Source: Rotaria sordida (Eukaryota > Rotifera > Eurotatoria > Philodinida > Philodinidae). Taken from it: 64,000 nucleotides of DNA. Location of the stretch: assembly GCA_905250125.1 (NCBI GenBank), contig CAJNOL010000587.1:1-64000 (forward strand). Direction: 5' to 3'. Position 1 is the stretch's first letter. Each line of letters begins with the position of its first letter. Positions 24,801 to 38,100 of this stretch are shown here, in pieces. Position numbers and translations under genes: made by a program. The notes under the pieces were generated by a model. It worked only from the letters and a program-made list of their open reading frames with translations, was not told where the DNA came from and did not search any database.

Positions 24801-26199
24801 ATCTATAAACTATAAAGAGATCAAAAAGACCTTGATATTGATACTCTACATAAATTAAAGTTGAATTAAATAATATAGTTGGCTTTGCTACGTGGAAATA
24901 TCAATCAGATTGTTTAATTTACTTTTAATTCGTATACTGTCAGAGAGATTCTAAGACATTGCTTTCTTCTAATTTTTAGTAGATGCACTTCCCACCAGTG
25001 ACATCTGTATAAAATCTTCCCATCTCAGCTCGTGAGTAGTTATACAGTGCATGACACACACGGTGTGCGTCCGCAATCTAACGAACGTATGAGGCACGCA
25101 CGAGCTGATATGGGAATGAATTAATCTAGAACACTTTCACACGATGCAGTCGCGAACTGAATAAGAAACAAAATTATTATATGCCCATTATTGGCATCAA
25201 CGTAGTCTTGTCAACGTGCCACAAATAAGAGTGCTTCAAGGTGATCAGCATTATCAGGGGCGGGAAGGGAGCAGATGGGAGATAACTCAGGAGGTCAATA
25301 AGAAGATTCTAGCTGAAATTAATCAGATTTGGGGTGCAGGATGCACGGCTTTTTTTGGTAATTATTGAGCAATAGAAACAATAAAATGCTCGAACTCCGT
25401 TGAAGAAATACGAAAATTTTTCAAGATTAGGAGTACCTCTGCTTGAAACCTCTCGGTACAAACCACTTCGATAAAAATCCAAGAGAACAGGACCAGAAAA
25501 ATCGTTGTCAGTCTGAAATATATACTGACAGAAATTTTTTCTTAATAGGAAGTGTCTCATTCTGTTGTGAAATAAATTTAGATATTTATCGTACATAAAT
25601 TATCTCATATGAGCTATTGATTTGAAATACCAAATTAAATGCATAAAGGAAGTAGAATCTGCTAACAAGGCCTGAGTCATATTCAATTTACTTTATAGAT
25701 CCATTCATAAACGAAATACAATCAAATGAAAAAATTAGTAACAGTGACATCTAATCATTTTTGATTGGTGTATTGAAGAGCCAATTACTCTTTCAGCCAT
25801 CATACGTGTTCTATTTATCTCTTTTTTTACTTTGACTGATCTACTTCCACTTGTTTTGACGTCATTTTGTTTTATTTACTCCATTAATATACAATATACT
25901 AATGTTGATTAGATATAATCATATTTCCATGATTTGTAAATATTAATATTAAAATGATAATGGCACAAACTTAAGTGACACAAGCATAAAATTAGATTTT
26001 GGAATTTTTTTTAATGATTCGTTTTATTGAAAATAAGATTAAATGGAAAATAGAGATGACAATATTTTCAGCTATAGAGAATGGCTTCGCTCATGTATTT
26101 GTTACAATAATTCTTCTAACTGCGTACTTTAGAGAAAAGGTTCTAATAGTAGTTTTGACGGTCAGAGTAATTTCGAAAATAATGTGAAACAATTGAAAA

Positions 26200-29100
26200 A
26201 ATCGACTTATAAGATCTTGTACAATTCATAGAAGTTCATATAAAAATCGTATTTGATATTGTTCGATTTTGTATACCAACATGAAAGCTATCATTTCTGA
26301 TAAAATCATTGTATACGATATTTGTATAATATTACTGTTAGAACTTATAAGATTTACTTATGACTTTTCAAGGTTTTCCACAACATTGTATACTTCATGT
26401 TGTCTTATTTTTGACTTCTATTGACTTGTTTTCTTAAGAAAATCTTTTATCTTGCGTTGCATATATATATATATATATATGTTTATTGATTAAAATGACA
26501 AAAACTAAAGGATATTAGAAAACATAAACCAAAATGAAAAAAAATCATTTTTATTGAATTCGATAGATAAAATATATTTAAAAAAAATAAATAATTTAAA
26601 TTGATACAGCTTATTTCTATTGAATCAACTATCAATATCATCTGAAATGAAGATATCAATAGTGCTAATATAAGAAAACTTACTTGATTTTACTTTAATT
26701 GATAAAAGAATCTAAGAGAAAAGAAATAAATAATGTAAATAAAAGAAGACGTATTTCTATATAATCAAAATCGATCAAGTTATGTATGATGCGATTTTTC
26801 AACACGAAAGCACCACTACATATCGAAAATGTGTTTTCAATTCTAAAGGACGCAGCATTTATAATAATAAGTATTTAATTGCTTAAACGTTTCAAGATAT
26901 TGTTATGCGTTTAATTAAATGTTTAAGCTATTAAATACGTTCTGATTTAAACGCTATGCCTTTTAGATTCGAAAATATATCTTCTTTATAATGATGTCTA
27001 TCTGTTGAAAAAATCATGCTGCAGATCATTTTTTGATTCGATTAAATACATGAAACTTCTGAATTTTAATTATTTGTTTCTTTATTTTAGATCGTTTTCT
27101 CTATTCAAGTAAATTCTTTTTAATTGAAATTACTTATTTATTGTAAATCATCTTATGATTCATATTCAATAGATCAGTTAAAGAATAAAAATCGATTCTA
27201 TATGAACTGATAAAAGACAAATCTTTATTTAACATGGATATTTTTTCAGGATAGACGAGGAAGGATAGGGAGGCAGATCTTTCTTTTCCTTTCCCTTGTG
27301 TGCCTATCAAGACAATTGACTATGAAAAAATAGGATAAAATTTGGTATAGAACGTTTAAGAAAATCATCCATTAATCTTATAAGGTTTAAAACTAAAATT
27401 GTACAAAAATTATACGGTATAATTTTATCAGAAACAATTCCAGGTCGAAAAATCAGATAGTAAGACCAGTCACAGATTCTTGTATGACCATATCAGATCT
27501 TAAACTCAAATCCTATATGATCATATAAGATCATACGAAAAATCATCTTCTCAGAAATCTTACATCAATACAGATACTAAGTTACGTACCAGATCGAATA
27601 ATATGATCTTGTATAATTCGATAGTTCGATTTCACTACATTTTCATCGCCTTTTACAGCGATTCATACAAATCAAACTTCTCTTCTTCATAAGTGATCCA
27701 AGCGACTACTTGAGTTTATTTATAAGCTATATCGTAGTTTTCTAAGAACCTAAATACGCATACCTCGCAAATATTTGAATTTACCGTATATGGCAACATG
27801 TACATTTTACATTGTTATTCGTCCCATAAAACTGTCATGAATATATTAACCTACGTATACCCTTACGGGTATACTACTGTATCGATATCCTTTTGAGTAT
27901 ATCATCCTACCTATGCATGTAAGGGTATAGTGCTATCTCTATTATGATTTCAATATTTTAATAAGGCAACGGTTTTAGAAGCTAAAATTTTTAGTGTTTG
28001 CATGTATCATTTGGGGCTATATACAGGGAAAGTTTCGTTAAAGTCCATGATATCGATTGAACGCCATGGCCCGTTCTTAGGGTCATCCTTATTGTGAAAT
28101 GGCTTCTATGCCTATGCATTTTAGTTATTCTAACACATGGATGCCTATATCTATCTCTCTTTATCCTTCACCTATATTTTTACACCTATACTGGTATGAC
28201 AATATCCTTATCACTATGCATTTATATCTATAGCGTCATGATTACAACCTTCAAGTAGTGCTCTTTGCGCTTTCACTCATGCTGTTATATTATTAACTTA
28301 CTCTTATTCCTTTATCTATAGTTGTTTATGTTCATTTTAGTAGTTGCACCTCAATTGAGCATTGGAATATTATAGTGTCCTTTCGAAGTATCATTTTATT
28401 TTCATGTTTATTCGGTGCTATTTATCACTATGCAGTCTTAAATATCTATGCCAAAATCGATGGCCACTTAATAGGTAAAACTTTCTTCTGCTCGTGTGCG
28501 GTATATTTGTGTGTGACGATATAAATGTATGTCTTGTATTTTAATAAAAAGAACTCGTGTCTGAAGCTTTCGATTCTAGAGGAAAATGTTCTTTAAAATT
28601 TAAAAGAAAGCTTTCTCCATGCTGCCAATAGTACTGAAATAAGTCAGTGTTCTACCTATGCAGCAATAGAAAGCATTTTTGTTTTTGAAGTCAAATATCA
28701 TTTCATCACTTTAATAATATCAAACATGAGGCTTTTCAAGAAAACTTTTTTGTTCTTTATATATCTTGGTATCAACAACAATTTATTTATGATTTTTCTC
28801 ATAAGAGAAAAAACACGTCAGATCATAAAATCCCAGATAAGATCTGCAATATATACTGTTCTATGTTTCTTTGTTTAAGAATCTTATATGATCTGATAAG
28901 ATCTGACAAGAATCATTCAGTTGATCCCGGTACGTTTCTTAATCTTTAAATCTTGTAAGATTTTTGCTGGCATCTTACAGTCAGAATCTGATGAAATCTT
29001 GAAAAAACAAATGCGTACGATCGGACGTCTGTTTTTCCGACCTGGATTATGATCTTATAAGATTATATAAGATCTTACAAGGTTCGAATAATCAGACTTT

Positions 29101-29400
29101 GCAAGCATCTTAAAGTAAACTATTTACACGATTTTATAAGATTATACAATATGAATTTTACTGTGCCGATATTGATATCAGCTTCCGCTGATCTTTCGTG
29201 TTTCTTTATCCCCTCTCTTTCTTGCTCTCTCCTAATTAAGCATGTGTTGTATATGAAGTAGTCACACTCGTGGAGATACGAAGTACTTCAATAAATATCA
29301 TTATCGAGGTTAGCGGTAATGATGCTTCTCTAGTTTGTCGTTACACTTGCAGCATCCGATTGTCAATAAGATCTTGTAGGATCTTACATGATTTTGGCAA
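26200..29400. repeat. Cluster of AAGATCTT / TATAAGATC palindromes
   Basis: Near-palindromic words built on AAGATCTT recur, for example at about 26206, 26348, 27491, 27512, 27602, 28840, 28885, 28951, 29049 and 29368. Several are doubled, such as GATCTTATAAGATT followed by ATATAAGATCTTAC at 29049-29078. They are absent or rare in the flanking gene regions. Confidence 0.6.
27441..29045. repeat. Possible inverted-repeat-bounded element
   Basis: CCAGGTCGAAAAATCAGA at 27441 matches, inverted, a CCAGGTCGGAAAAACAGA at 29045-29028. Further in, related ACGTACC words occur at about 27586 and about 28930, again inverted. The arms are diverged. No transposase remnant is seen inside. Confidence 0.35.
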
Positions 29401-29789
29401 AATTTTTTATACCTGAGAATGTTTCATTAGCTGATTTCTTATTCGATCGAAAAATTATTTAAATTTGCTATTGAAATATGAAAGATATAAAAATAACAGT
29501 AACATTCAGTATCTGATAATCATCCTCAAAGCACTAGCATGATAAATCAATTTCTTCTCAATAAAAATATTGTTTTTTACATTTCTTAATTTCTCAACAT
29601 AAAATGTTACTATCGATATGAAACGTTCAAGTTTCATTTTATGAACACAAAAAATGTTGAATTCACTTTATTTTATCGTTCTATCTCAGGAATATTGAGC
29701 ATAGCATGTTTATTTAGAAAAACTATAAGAAATTCTAAAATAGAAAGAAGAGCATTTAGATTTAATGAATATAAGCGCTTTTTCTTATC

Positions 29790-30182
29790 ATGTTCAGCTC
29801 AATAGTAATATTCTTATTATTGTTAATCTACTCAATAAGATGTAATACAAATCATTTAGTCGAATGGTCTCCATGCTCAAAAACATGTCATCCTGGTTAT
29901 AAATATCATATTCGATCTGATGATCAATTAATTGAATTACGTAGCTGTTTTATACAAAATCCTGTGTGTATCAACAATGAGTATAAGAAAATTAATGAAC
30001 AGAAAAAAATAATTCAAGAAAATCGTCGTCAATATATATCTAAAACATTAATTCAGATCATTATTTCGCTTAGTATAGCCATTGGATTTACGTTAACAAT
30101 ATCATCTATATCTTTTATGTATCTTTTTCGAGATACATTTTCAATTGATTCAAATTATTCAATAAAAACTTTTGAAAAATAA
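29790..30182 (+). CDS. Small TSP1-motif single-pass membrane protein
   Basis: Single exon, 130 aa, not recognised as a named family. Residues 1-18 form a signal peptide (hydrophobic, ends IRCN). Residues about 24-33 carry a thrombospondin type-1 style motif, W-x-x-C-S-x-T-C. Four further Cys or basic/acidic residues follow, but the full six-Cys TSP1 repeat is not present, so it is a truncated or minimal version. A Lys/Gln/Asn-rich stalk is at about 60-85. A transmembrane helix at about 88-112 is followed by a short tail. The predicted topology is type I, with the motif outside. It lies alone between two gene-free stretches, with an AT-rich upstream region. Signal, motif, membrane helix and clean start support a real gene. 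Confidence 0.65.
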   Translation: MFSSIVIFLLLLIYSIRCNTNHLVEWSPCSKTCHPGYKYHIRSDDQLIELRSCFIQNPVCINNEYKKINEQKKIIQENRRQYISKTLIQIIISLSIAIGFTLTISSISFMYLFRDTFSIDSNYSIKTFEK

Positions 30183-31526
30183 TATAAATATTGTAAAATT
30201 TCTATTTTTAACAGACTAATATCGATATTTGATTGATTAAGAATTCAAAAATTTGTGATTCAAACTTGAGTTTGAGTATTTTGATAGACCGAATTGCTTT
30301 CACGTCATACATTACTGTTATAATAACAAAGATTTTTTGACAAATAGAAACATAAGAGTTGATGCATTTATCGATGACAGTAGCTGAATTTATTGTAACT
30401 TTTTCTTTCTGTCAGCAATGGTTGAAAGTTTTCAATGACTTTTTAAAAGTTTTCTTAATTCCGAAAAATTTTAAACATGAAAAAGAAAGGAGAATATGAT
30501 CATTAGAAACTTGATAAGAAAATCCTAAAATATTGATCGTAGATATTAAAACCTTTCAAATATCTAGTATGCTATTTTTATGTTCAGGAAGTGGTAACAA
30601 CTTAAATCATCGACGATAGTAACGACTGGGTGGTCTTTTGTGAGCATCAGTAGCAGCGGTTCAGCCGATTGGCTTATACCTATATTGACAACATAATATA
30701 ATTTCCCTAATGTTAATACTGTTCAGGAAATAAAAAAACTGCTGTAAAAACATAAGCATAATCTTTGACATGTTTTGGATTATGCAATATGATACTTCTT
30801 CTTAGAAATAGTTCTATTAATAAATAGAATTTTTTTCTGAACTACTTCTTATAATTTGTTCTTTATTCTTCCATATTAATACTCATATGTTTAAAAATAT
30901 TATGTTTAAAGACAAGAAGAAAATATTTTGTTATTATTGATAATTTCAAGATAACTAAATTTGAACTTTACTAAGTCAAGTGTAAGATGATACCATCATC
31001 TTGTAATATTGTTCATATGTATATCAATACATGTTTTTTTTTCAAATAGAATTAATCTGAAATTAAAAAAGAACGTATTCTAAATTGAGTATTATCTAAA
31101 ATATAAAATTCATCAATAATATTATATAAATATAAAAAATTTTCATTGTTTTAAAAAGTTTATTATCGATGTATTTTCTTTTAAAGAAAAAGAAAAAGTA
31201 TAATTTGAGAATAACACTTCATTTCTCGTTTCTATTCTTATCTCAGCTTGCTGAGTTAATCGACAAAAAATGACAATATTTGTTACAGTGAGAAGGACGA
31301 AAAGTCTAACAAAAAACAGAAAACGAAAATGACACTTCTTATTTTTCTTTGTCTGTACTTCTTCCCTTCTCTCATTTTCTTCTCCATTTTATTTTCTCGT
31401 TCGCAATACTTCTTACATCGTTCTCATAAAATAAAATATAAAAGAAGAGTTGCAAGTGTAATATTATCGATCGTGTCAGTGTGATTCGTTTTAAAAATAA
31501 ATATATATACATTGATATAAAAAAAA
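30183..31526. other. Intergenic
   Basis: AT-rich sequence with no supported gene. The promoter and 5'UTR of the following PHF24-like gene should lie near the right edge. The minus-strand open frame at 31372-31554 overlaps that start and is a shadow. Confidence 0.5.
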
Positions 31527-33624
31527 ATGGGTAATGAACAACAAGGTGGTTCAAGTCATCATTTTATTATGAATACTTCAAATGATGAAAGGAAACAACA
31601 AGATAGACAAAGTCCTCCATGGACAAACACTGAACGAGCTCCTATCATGAGACAAGTTTCAACAACAACAACAACAACAACGAAAAAACCTGGTTGGCAA
31701 ATCGTACGGGATATGTCAATGAATATGTTATCGAGACAAGGAACGAAGTTAAGTTACAAACAGGGTAACTATTACTGTTTTTTTTTAGTTGTTGACATCA
31801 AACAATGTATGTCAAACATTGATTTCTTTTTATATAAATATACTTGAAGAGCTTTGTTTATCGTAAATTATTATAATAATATCTGTCAATCTATTTTTAT
31901 ATTTTTCGTCTAATAAAATTTTTTATTTCAGGTTCGACGACTAATTTAATTAGTCAACGTTTTCTAACAAAAAAACATTCATTACATGGAGCATCGAATG
32001 TTCCAAAACCTGTACAATTATATCAAACACCTCGAATGCCAACAGAAAAGGAAGCAATTCAAGTATTTAAACAAAGATTGACACATAATTTTAATCAATA
32101 ATGTTTGTTTTTTTTCCTATATGAAAAAAAAAGGTTGCTATTGCGTATGAATTATTATGTTCATCTTGTGGAGGTCCTTGTATTGGTAATTATCTTCGTT
32201 GTCGTGTTTGTACTAAAACATATCATTCTCAATGTCTTTTTGAACGTGGTTATGTTAATGATCAATCATTTTATTTACCACGTCTTGCAAAACAAGATTG
32301 GAGTTGTCCAGAATGTGTAAATTACTTTAATATTTTAAATTCAAACTTTTCTTTCTTTCTTTTAATTTTAATTAAGAGCGATCTTACTCAATTACTTCAT
32401 CAGGATGAACTTGATAATTTAATTCAAGCATTCGAACAAATTGATACAAATAAAGGTTACAAAATAAAAAAAAATGTTTAATTTTTAAAATAAATTCGAG
32501 ATTTCTTTTCAGATGGTTATATTATTTTAGAAGAATATCTTTCACTTAAATCAAATAAAATCAAATCAAATGATTTGGAATTATTTATTCAACATAATCA
32601 TGATTTAGGAAAAAAATATTTTAGTTTAATGGATTCAACACAACAAGGTGTTGTTTGTTGGTCGGATTTTGCTCTTTTTTATAGTTGTAAATTAATTGCT
32701 GCTAAAGATAAAGTAAGCGATGTTTTGTTCTGTTGTTTAAATTTCTATGAAAATTATTTTAAGTTTGAATTAACAAGAAAACTAACTGAAAAAGAATTGG
32801 TTATGGCAAAAAATCTTTTTTTTAAAGATCTACGAAAAACATTTGATAATGATGGTAAAATAATTATAACAAGAGATCATTTAAAACAAGTTCATCATGA
32901 CCTTATTCTAATACTCGAGTATCTACAAATTTAATTATTTTAATGTTAAAAAAACAAAAAGAGAAAACAAAGAATTTTTTCATTCTAGAAAAAAATATGG
33001 TATCGAATTTATTGATACAATTTTAGGCTATGACGAGTCTATTGAAGACATGTCTAAGTAAGATTTAAACTTGAAATAAATTTTTCCTAGTTAATTTATA
33101 TTAGAAAACATTCTGTAATGAATTGGGGAGAATTTCTTTCTGAAATTGCTCTTCTTATTTTATTAAATCGTTCGAATGATAATATCAAACGTAATCAATC
33201 ACGTCGTGCAACAATTCCTCCTCATCTTTCAAATGCATCAGTTGTTTCACGTCCAGAAGTTTCTTCTACCGGAATAGATTCACCTAGTCGAGTAACATTG
33301 TCAAGATTAGATAGTACTCTAGGAACACCAATGTTACCAAATATATCATGTGATGAATCATTTCGAAAACATGCAAAAATATTAGAAAAATTAAATAAAC
33401 AAAATCAACAAGAAGAATTAATAAGAAAAAAAATGGGCGCATCGATGAATTTTACTATTGTTGAAAATCTTGATGAAGAAGAAAATATTAATTTACCAAA
33501 ATTAAAACTTAATGCTCGAGATGATCGAAGAGCAATTACTGATCCATGGACTTCAGTTAAAGAAATACAACAATTAAGAAATAAACCAGTACTTGTTAAA
33601 ACAACTCGTATTAATGTTATTTAA
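31527..33624 (+). CDS. PHF24: PHD finger / EF-hand protein, PHF24 (GINIP)-like
   Basis: Vertebrate PHF24/GINIP is a membrane-tethered protein that binds inhibitory G-alpha subunits in neurons. Eight exons (31527-31764, 31932-32062, 32134-32316, 32377-32455, 32513-32712, 32764-32918, 32989-33057, 33105-33624) give 524 aa; human PHF24 is about 400. Gly2 gives an N-myristoylation-type start (MGNEQQGG), as in PHF24. The zinc finger is at residues about 130-184: CSSCGG, CRVCTKTYHSQC, then WSCPEC, the family spacing. A canonical EF-hand loop follows (DTNKDGYIILEE), then a degenerate one (DSTQQGVVCWSDF). A final NWGEFLSEIALLILL segment matches the family's WPTFLQENVLYIL. A longer Ser/Pro/basic C-terminal tail is extra. 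The third exon is reached only if exon 2 ends at 32062, which avoids an in-frame stop. Confidence 0.85.
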
Positions 33625-35150
33625 AACTTGATTTATTTTTTTTATTATCGTTTTTTTTGCAACTTGCAATAGATGTCACTGGTACAAAATCTGCTTATTC
33701 TTTGTTTTGAATAGGACTTGTTTGTTCAGAGACCAATAGAAGATCTTAAAAGGACCAACAATAATTCATCTAAGTGATTTACATTCATTTGCTGTTCTCT
33801 TGATATATAGTCTAAAGTGTAAGAGTTTGATAACTTTTCATTGAAAAAGATTTTCACAAGGTTTTCGTTTAAGAGTATATGCAAATGTATCAAAACATAA
33901 AAATACATAATTGGATCAAGGCTTGTATTTTTGATGTTGTTTTTATTTATTATTTATTATTTATGAAGGATTACCTTGTAAACCGAATATTACAATAAGA
34001 TTTCTAGATACTACAAAATCCGAGTTATGTGTAGATTATACATATGAACTGTTTAAATAGAGCTTCTATGCAAGTATCTTCATTATTATTTTCTTTTAGT
34101 AAAGTGAAATTTATAGATTATGATATCTGAGTTCAATGATAAGAATAAGTATCGAGATAACAGGTTACTATCGATAATATTTTTTTTTGTTTTTTAAAAA
34201 AAAAAACGATCTCATATACCCGTCAGATGTGTTTAATTAAAGGTTTTTTCTCATGCAAACTATCATACCTTAGTGGAATGAATGATGATTTTTTTCTTTC
34301 TCCTTTATGGAAATGAATATCTGAATAATAATTAATCATTTGTTCCATAGAAAAATAAGAACTATTTTGTATCGAATATTAAACACAAATAAATGTCTTT
34401 AAGCATTAGATAAGAGAACAACGTTTAAATTAAAAGCCAATAGAAGTGAGAAAAAAAGATTAGTAGCATATGCTGCACTAATATTAGTACCAGATATATA
34501 ATATTCTTGAAAGCGAGAAAAAAAAACAATGCAAACGAATTTTTTTTTCGTCCTCTGAATAAAACCATACGGTTTACAAGAGACATTAAGAATATTATTT
34601 CTCATGGCGTTATACGAGACAATCAATAATGAAACTATTGGCCTTTCCAAATTTAATCAATCGACTAAATCAGGAAACTTCTTTGTAACTATTTATAATT
34701 CAATAAAAGATCTAATTGCAGCAAGTGAACAGGATGTTTTTACAATAAATGGTAAGATTAAAATTTTTTGTTAAATAGACTTTCAAGATAACCTATTAGT
34801 CATTAGTTAAACAAAAAAATGCTTAGTTTCATACCAGTCAACACTTTTTTTTTCTCGTAGAAAAAGAAATAAGTCTCTTGTGTATATCGTGACAAGTTAT
34901 TAACACTTAATGATTCAAAGGAAATCGGTACAAAAAATTTGCTTTCTTTTACGCGCATCGTCGACTGTAATTAGCGAAACCGTTACATAGACATTTACTA
35001 TTTTAGATTATTTTGTACATATTCTCTCAAATCAAATTATATATAAAAAAAAAGACTTTCTTTTTTTCTAATCATTTTCTTTTTCCAAACATTTCGTTGA
35101 ATTAATCCGATATAGTTAGACTAAATATATTTCTAAATATATATATTATA
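33625..35150. other. Intergenic
   Basis: AT-rich with no supported gene. The minus-strand open frames at 33726-33908 and 34399-34650 lack features. The NHE promoter lies at the right edge. Confidence 0.5.
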
Positions 35151-38100
35151 ATGTCAACCAGCGGCTTAGATGCGGAAAAAATTGAATCAAATCAAGAAGA
35201 ACGAACGGCAACTGCTCATCAAGCTGATTCACTTAATTTACTTATTTTTACAACACTTCTTGTTATTGTTGTTTTAACAATATGGATATTTAAACGACGA
35301 AATTTTCGTTATTTACATGAAACATGTCTTGCATTAATTTATGGTAATATATTAAAGAAAATTTATTTTCTATAAAAAATTATTTATTTTATTAGGTTTT
35401 ATTATTGGAGCTATTCTTCGTTATACAAGTACATCAAATACAAAATCATCTGTATTAAAATTGACTCAAGCATCTCTACTGAAAAATGGAATACCAAATT
35501 GGATTTCTTTTGAGTAAATATCTTTAAACAAAAATAAAAATTTATTTGATTTTTTTTTTCTATTATATCTATAGAGATCAAAATATGTCAGCAACATATT
35601 TATATGCTTTTCAAGGACCATATCAAAAAGATACTATACATCTTGAAGAACATAAGGTGTTTTTTTTTTGTTAATATAAAAATGAAATTATTATGTAAAA
35701 ATTTTTGTTTTAATGTTTATTAGGTGATGTTTAATTCGGAAATATTTTTTAATATAATTTTACCACCGATTATTTTCCATGCTGGTTATAGTATGAAAAG
35801 AGTATGTAATCATATTAAGAATTATTCTTTTAACATTTTTTTTTGTTTCGTATTAAATAATAGAAAAATTTTTTTCGTAATCTTGGAGCTATTTTAACGT
35901 TTGCTCTTCTTGGTACAACAATTGCTTGTATATCAACAGGGTATTTTCATATGTTTTATTTTGTTGATATTAAATTAAATTTTTCTTTTTTTCTTTTTTA
36001 AGGATAATGATATATGGTTCCGTACATGCATTTAGTAGTCTAAGAGGTTATTTTTCATTTACGGATTCACTTTATTTTGGTGCCATAATATCAGCAACTG
36101 ATCCAGGTAAGATTTAAAATTGAATAGTTTTTTTTAATTTTTATTGAAGATTTGTTTTTTGTTTTTTTGTAGTAACTGTATTAGCAATTTTTCATGATTT
36201 AAATGTTGATGTTGATCTTTATGCAATTATATTTGGTGAAAGTGTACTTAATGATGCTGTTTGTATAGTTCTCGCTCAGTATGAAAAAGAATTATTTTTT
36301 ATAGATTTAAGATTTCTTTTTTTTTTTTAATTTTTAGATCAATTGAAAAATATGTTGCTGGTGCAATATTAGATAAATTTGATCGAGGTCTTATGTTTAA
36401 ATCATTATATAATTTTTTTATCGTATTTATTGGTTCATTTGCTATTGGTTCAGGCATGGGATGTCTTACAGCATTAGTATGATTTTTTTAAGAAATTTTA
36501 ATTTAAAAATAAAATTTATTTTTTGTTTTAGATGACTAAATTTACATACATTCGAGATTTTCCACTATTAGAAACAACACTTTTTGTTTTGATGTCATAT
36601 AGCACATTTTTGGCTTCAGAAGCTGCAGGATTGACAGGTAAATTAAAATCCTATGAAAATAGATATAAATGTCAAATAGTTATAACTCCATGAGATGAGA
36701 TAATCATAGATACATGTTTAGATTGAACAGATTTCGTACTCAAATGATAAAAATTTGTGCTGAGAAGCCGTGAAAATTATTTTTAATTATGTTACAGTCA
36801 AGAGATTAACTTTATCTGATAAGAATTGTTTCAGAAAGTTTCGAATTAACAATATAAAAGTAAAAATGATATTTACGCTATTGGATAAAAATAATACTTT
36901 AATAGGTTATCTTTTTTTTTTTCTAATCCGCTATACAATAATCCTTGTGTATCGAAACTTAAGAGTAAGATATAATATATAAAGAACAACAGAAGAATTT
37001 TATCAGCATTTTCTTTTTATTCAGATAATCATTAAAATCATATCTCTTCATTTATGTATCGAAGGAAAATTTAGTCAAATCAAATAACGACTAGAGAACA
37101 TTTTAGGATTAAACTGAATCTGAGAAAATTTTTAGTATAACAAAAATAAATTAAATTCTCAATTAATAGAATACAAACAATAAAACGCCAAAACTCGGGT
37201 AGAGAAAAACGGAAATTTTCCAAAATTGAAGGAATCGCTGGTTGGTTAGGATCCAGATCCAAGATCTTCTCAGCGAGCGCTACTCTAAAACTAAGAATCC
37301 ATTATGACTTAATTCTTATGAGACCACTGGCAAGATTGCCTAAGAATTGTGAAGGTGTGTTAGCTTCCGAAATACAAACAATCGCAAAAAAAAAGGTATT
37401 TCATACCTTCGAAATGATTATCAAATACGGATTTAAAAAATTTTCTTGTAAGCACTGTGACTATACTGTAAGTTCCAGTCTGAAAACTCCATAATACACT
37501 AATTCTAAAATGTTTAAATCCAACGGGTTCTACTTAGAACACTCTGGTTTTATACATGAAATTAACTATTTAAAATAATATTCATAAAATAGGTATTGTG
37601 GCTGTACTCTTTTGTGGTATATTTCAAGCACATTATACATTCAATAATCTCTCTCAAGAGTCAAAACAACGGACACGTGATGTATGTTTAAAAAAACAAA
37701 AATTAACTTTCAAAAATTAATTATTTTATTTTTAGTTATTTGAATTATTTAATTTTCTTGCTGAAAATTTTATATTTATTTATATTGGTATAACATTATT
37801 TACATTCCCGAATCATAAATGGGATATTCGATTTATTATTATATCTCTTGTAAACACAAATCATGTTTCATTTTTATTTACAAAAAAATTTTATGTTTTT
37901 TTTTTGTTTTCATTTTCTGTTAGATGATTATTGCATTAGCTCGAATATTATGTGTAGTATTTTTATCATTCTTACTTAATTTAACGCGTGATAATCCAAT
38001 TGGTTGGCGTTGGCAAATGATGATTATATTTTCTGGTTTACGTGGTGCTTTTGCTTTTGCATTAGCTATTCGAAATGTTTCAACACATGCTCGTTCACTT

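Larger units (their letters stand above)
24801..29789. other. Gene-free block, palindrome- and repeat-rich
   Basis: About 5 kb without a supported gene. It holds part of a dispersed repeat (about 25376-25490, related to 37178-37262), a TA microsatellite (26460-26480), many AAGATCTT-type palindromes (26.2-29.4 kb), a tract of TATRCCTATC-like words (27.85-28.45 kb), and an inverted pair at 27441 and 29045. Open frames at 25309-25596 and 25999-26187 fall in repeats or show no domain. Confidence 0.5.

Noticed and set aside
32063..32133. Stop codon inside the PHF24-like gene
   Set aside because: Using the GTATTT donor at 32063 removes the stop and joins in phase to the zinc-finger exon.
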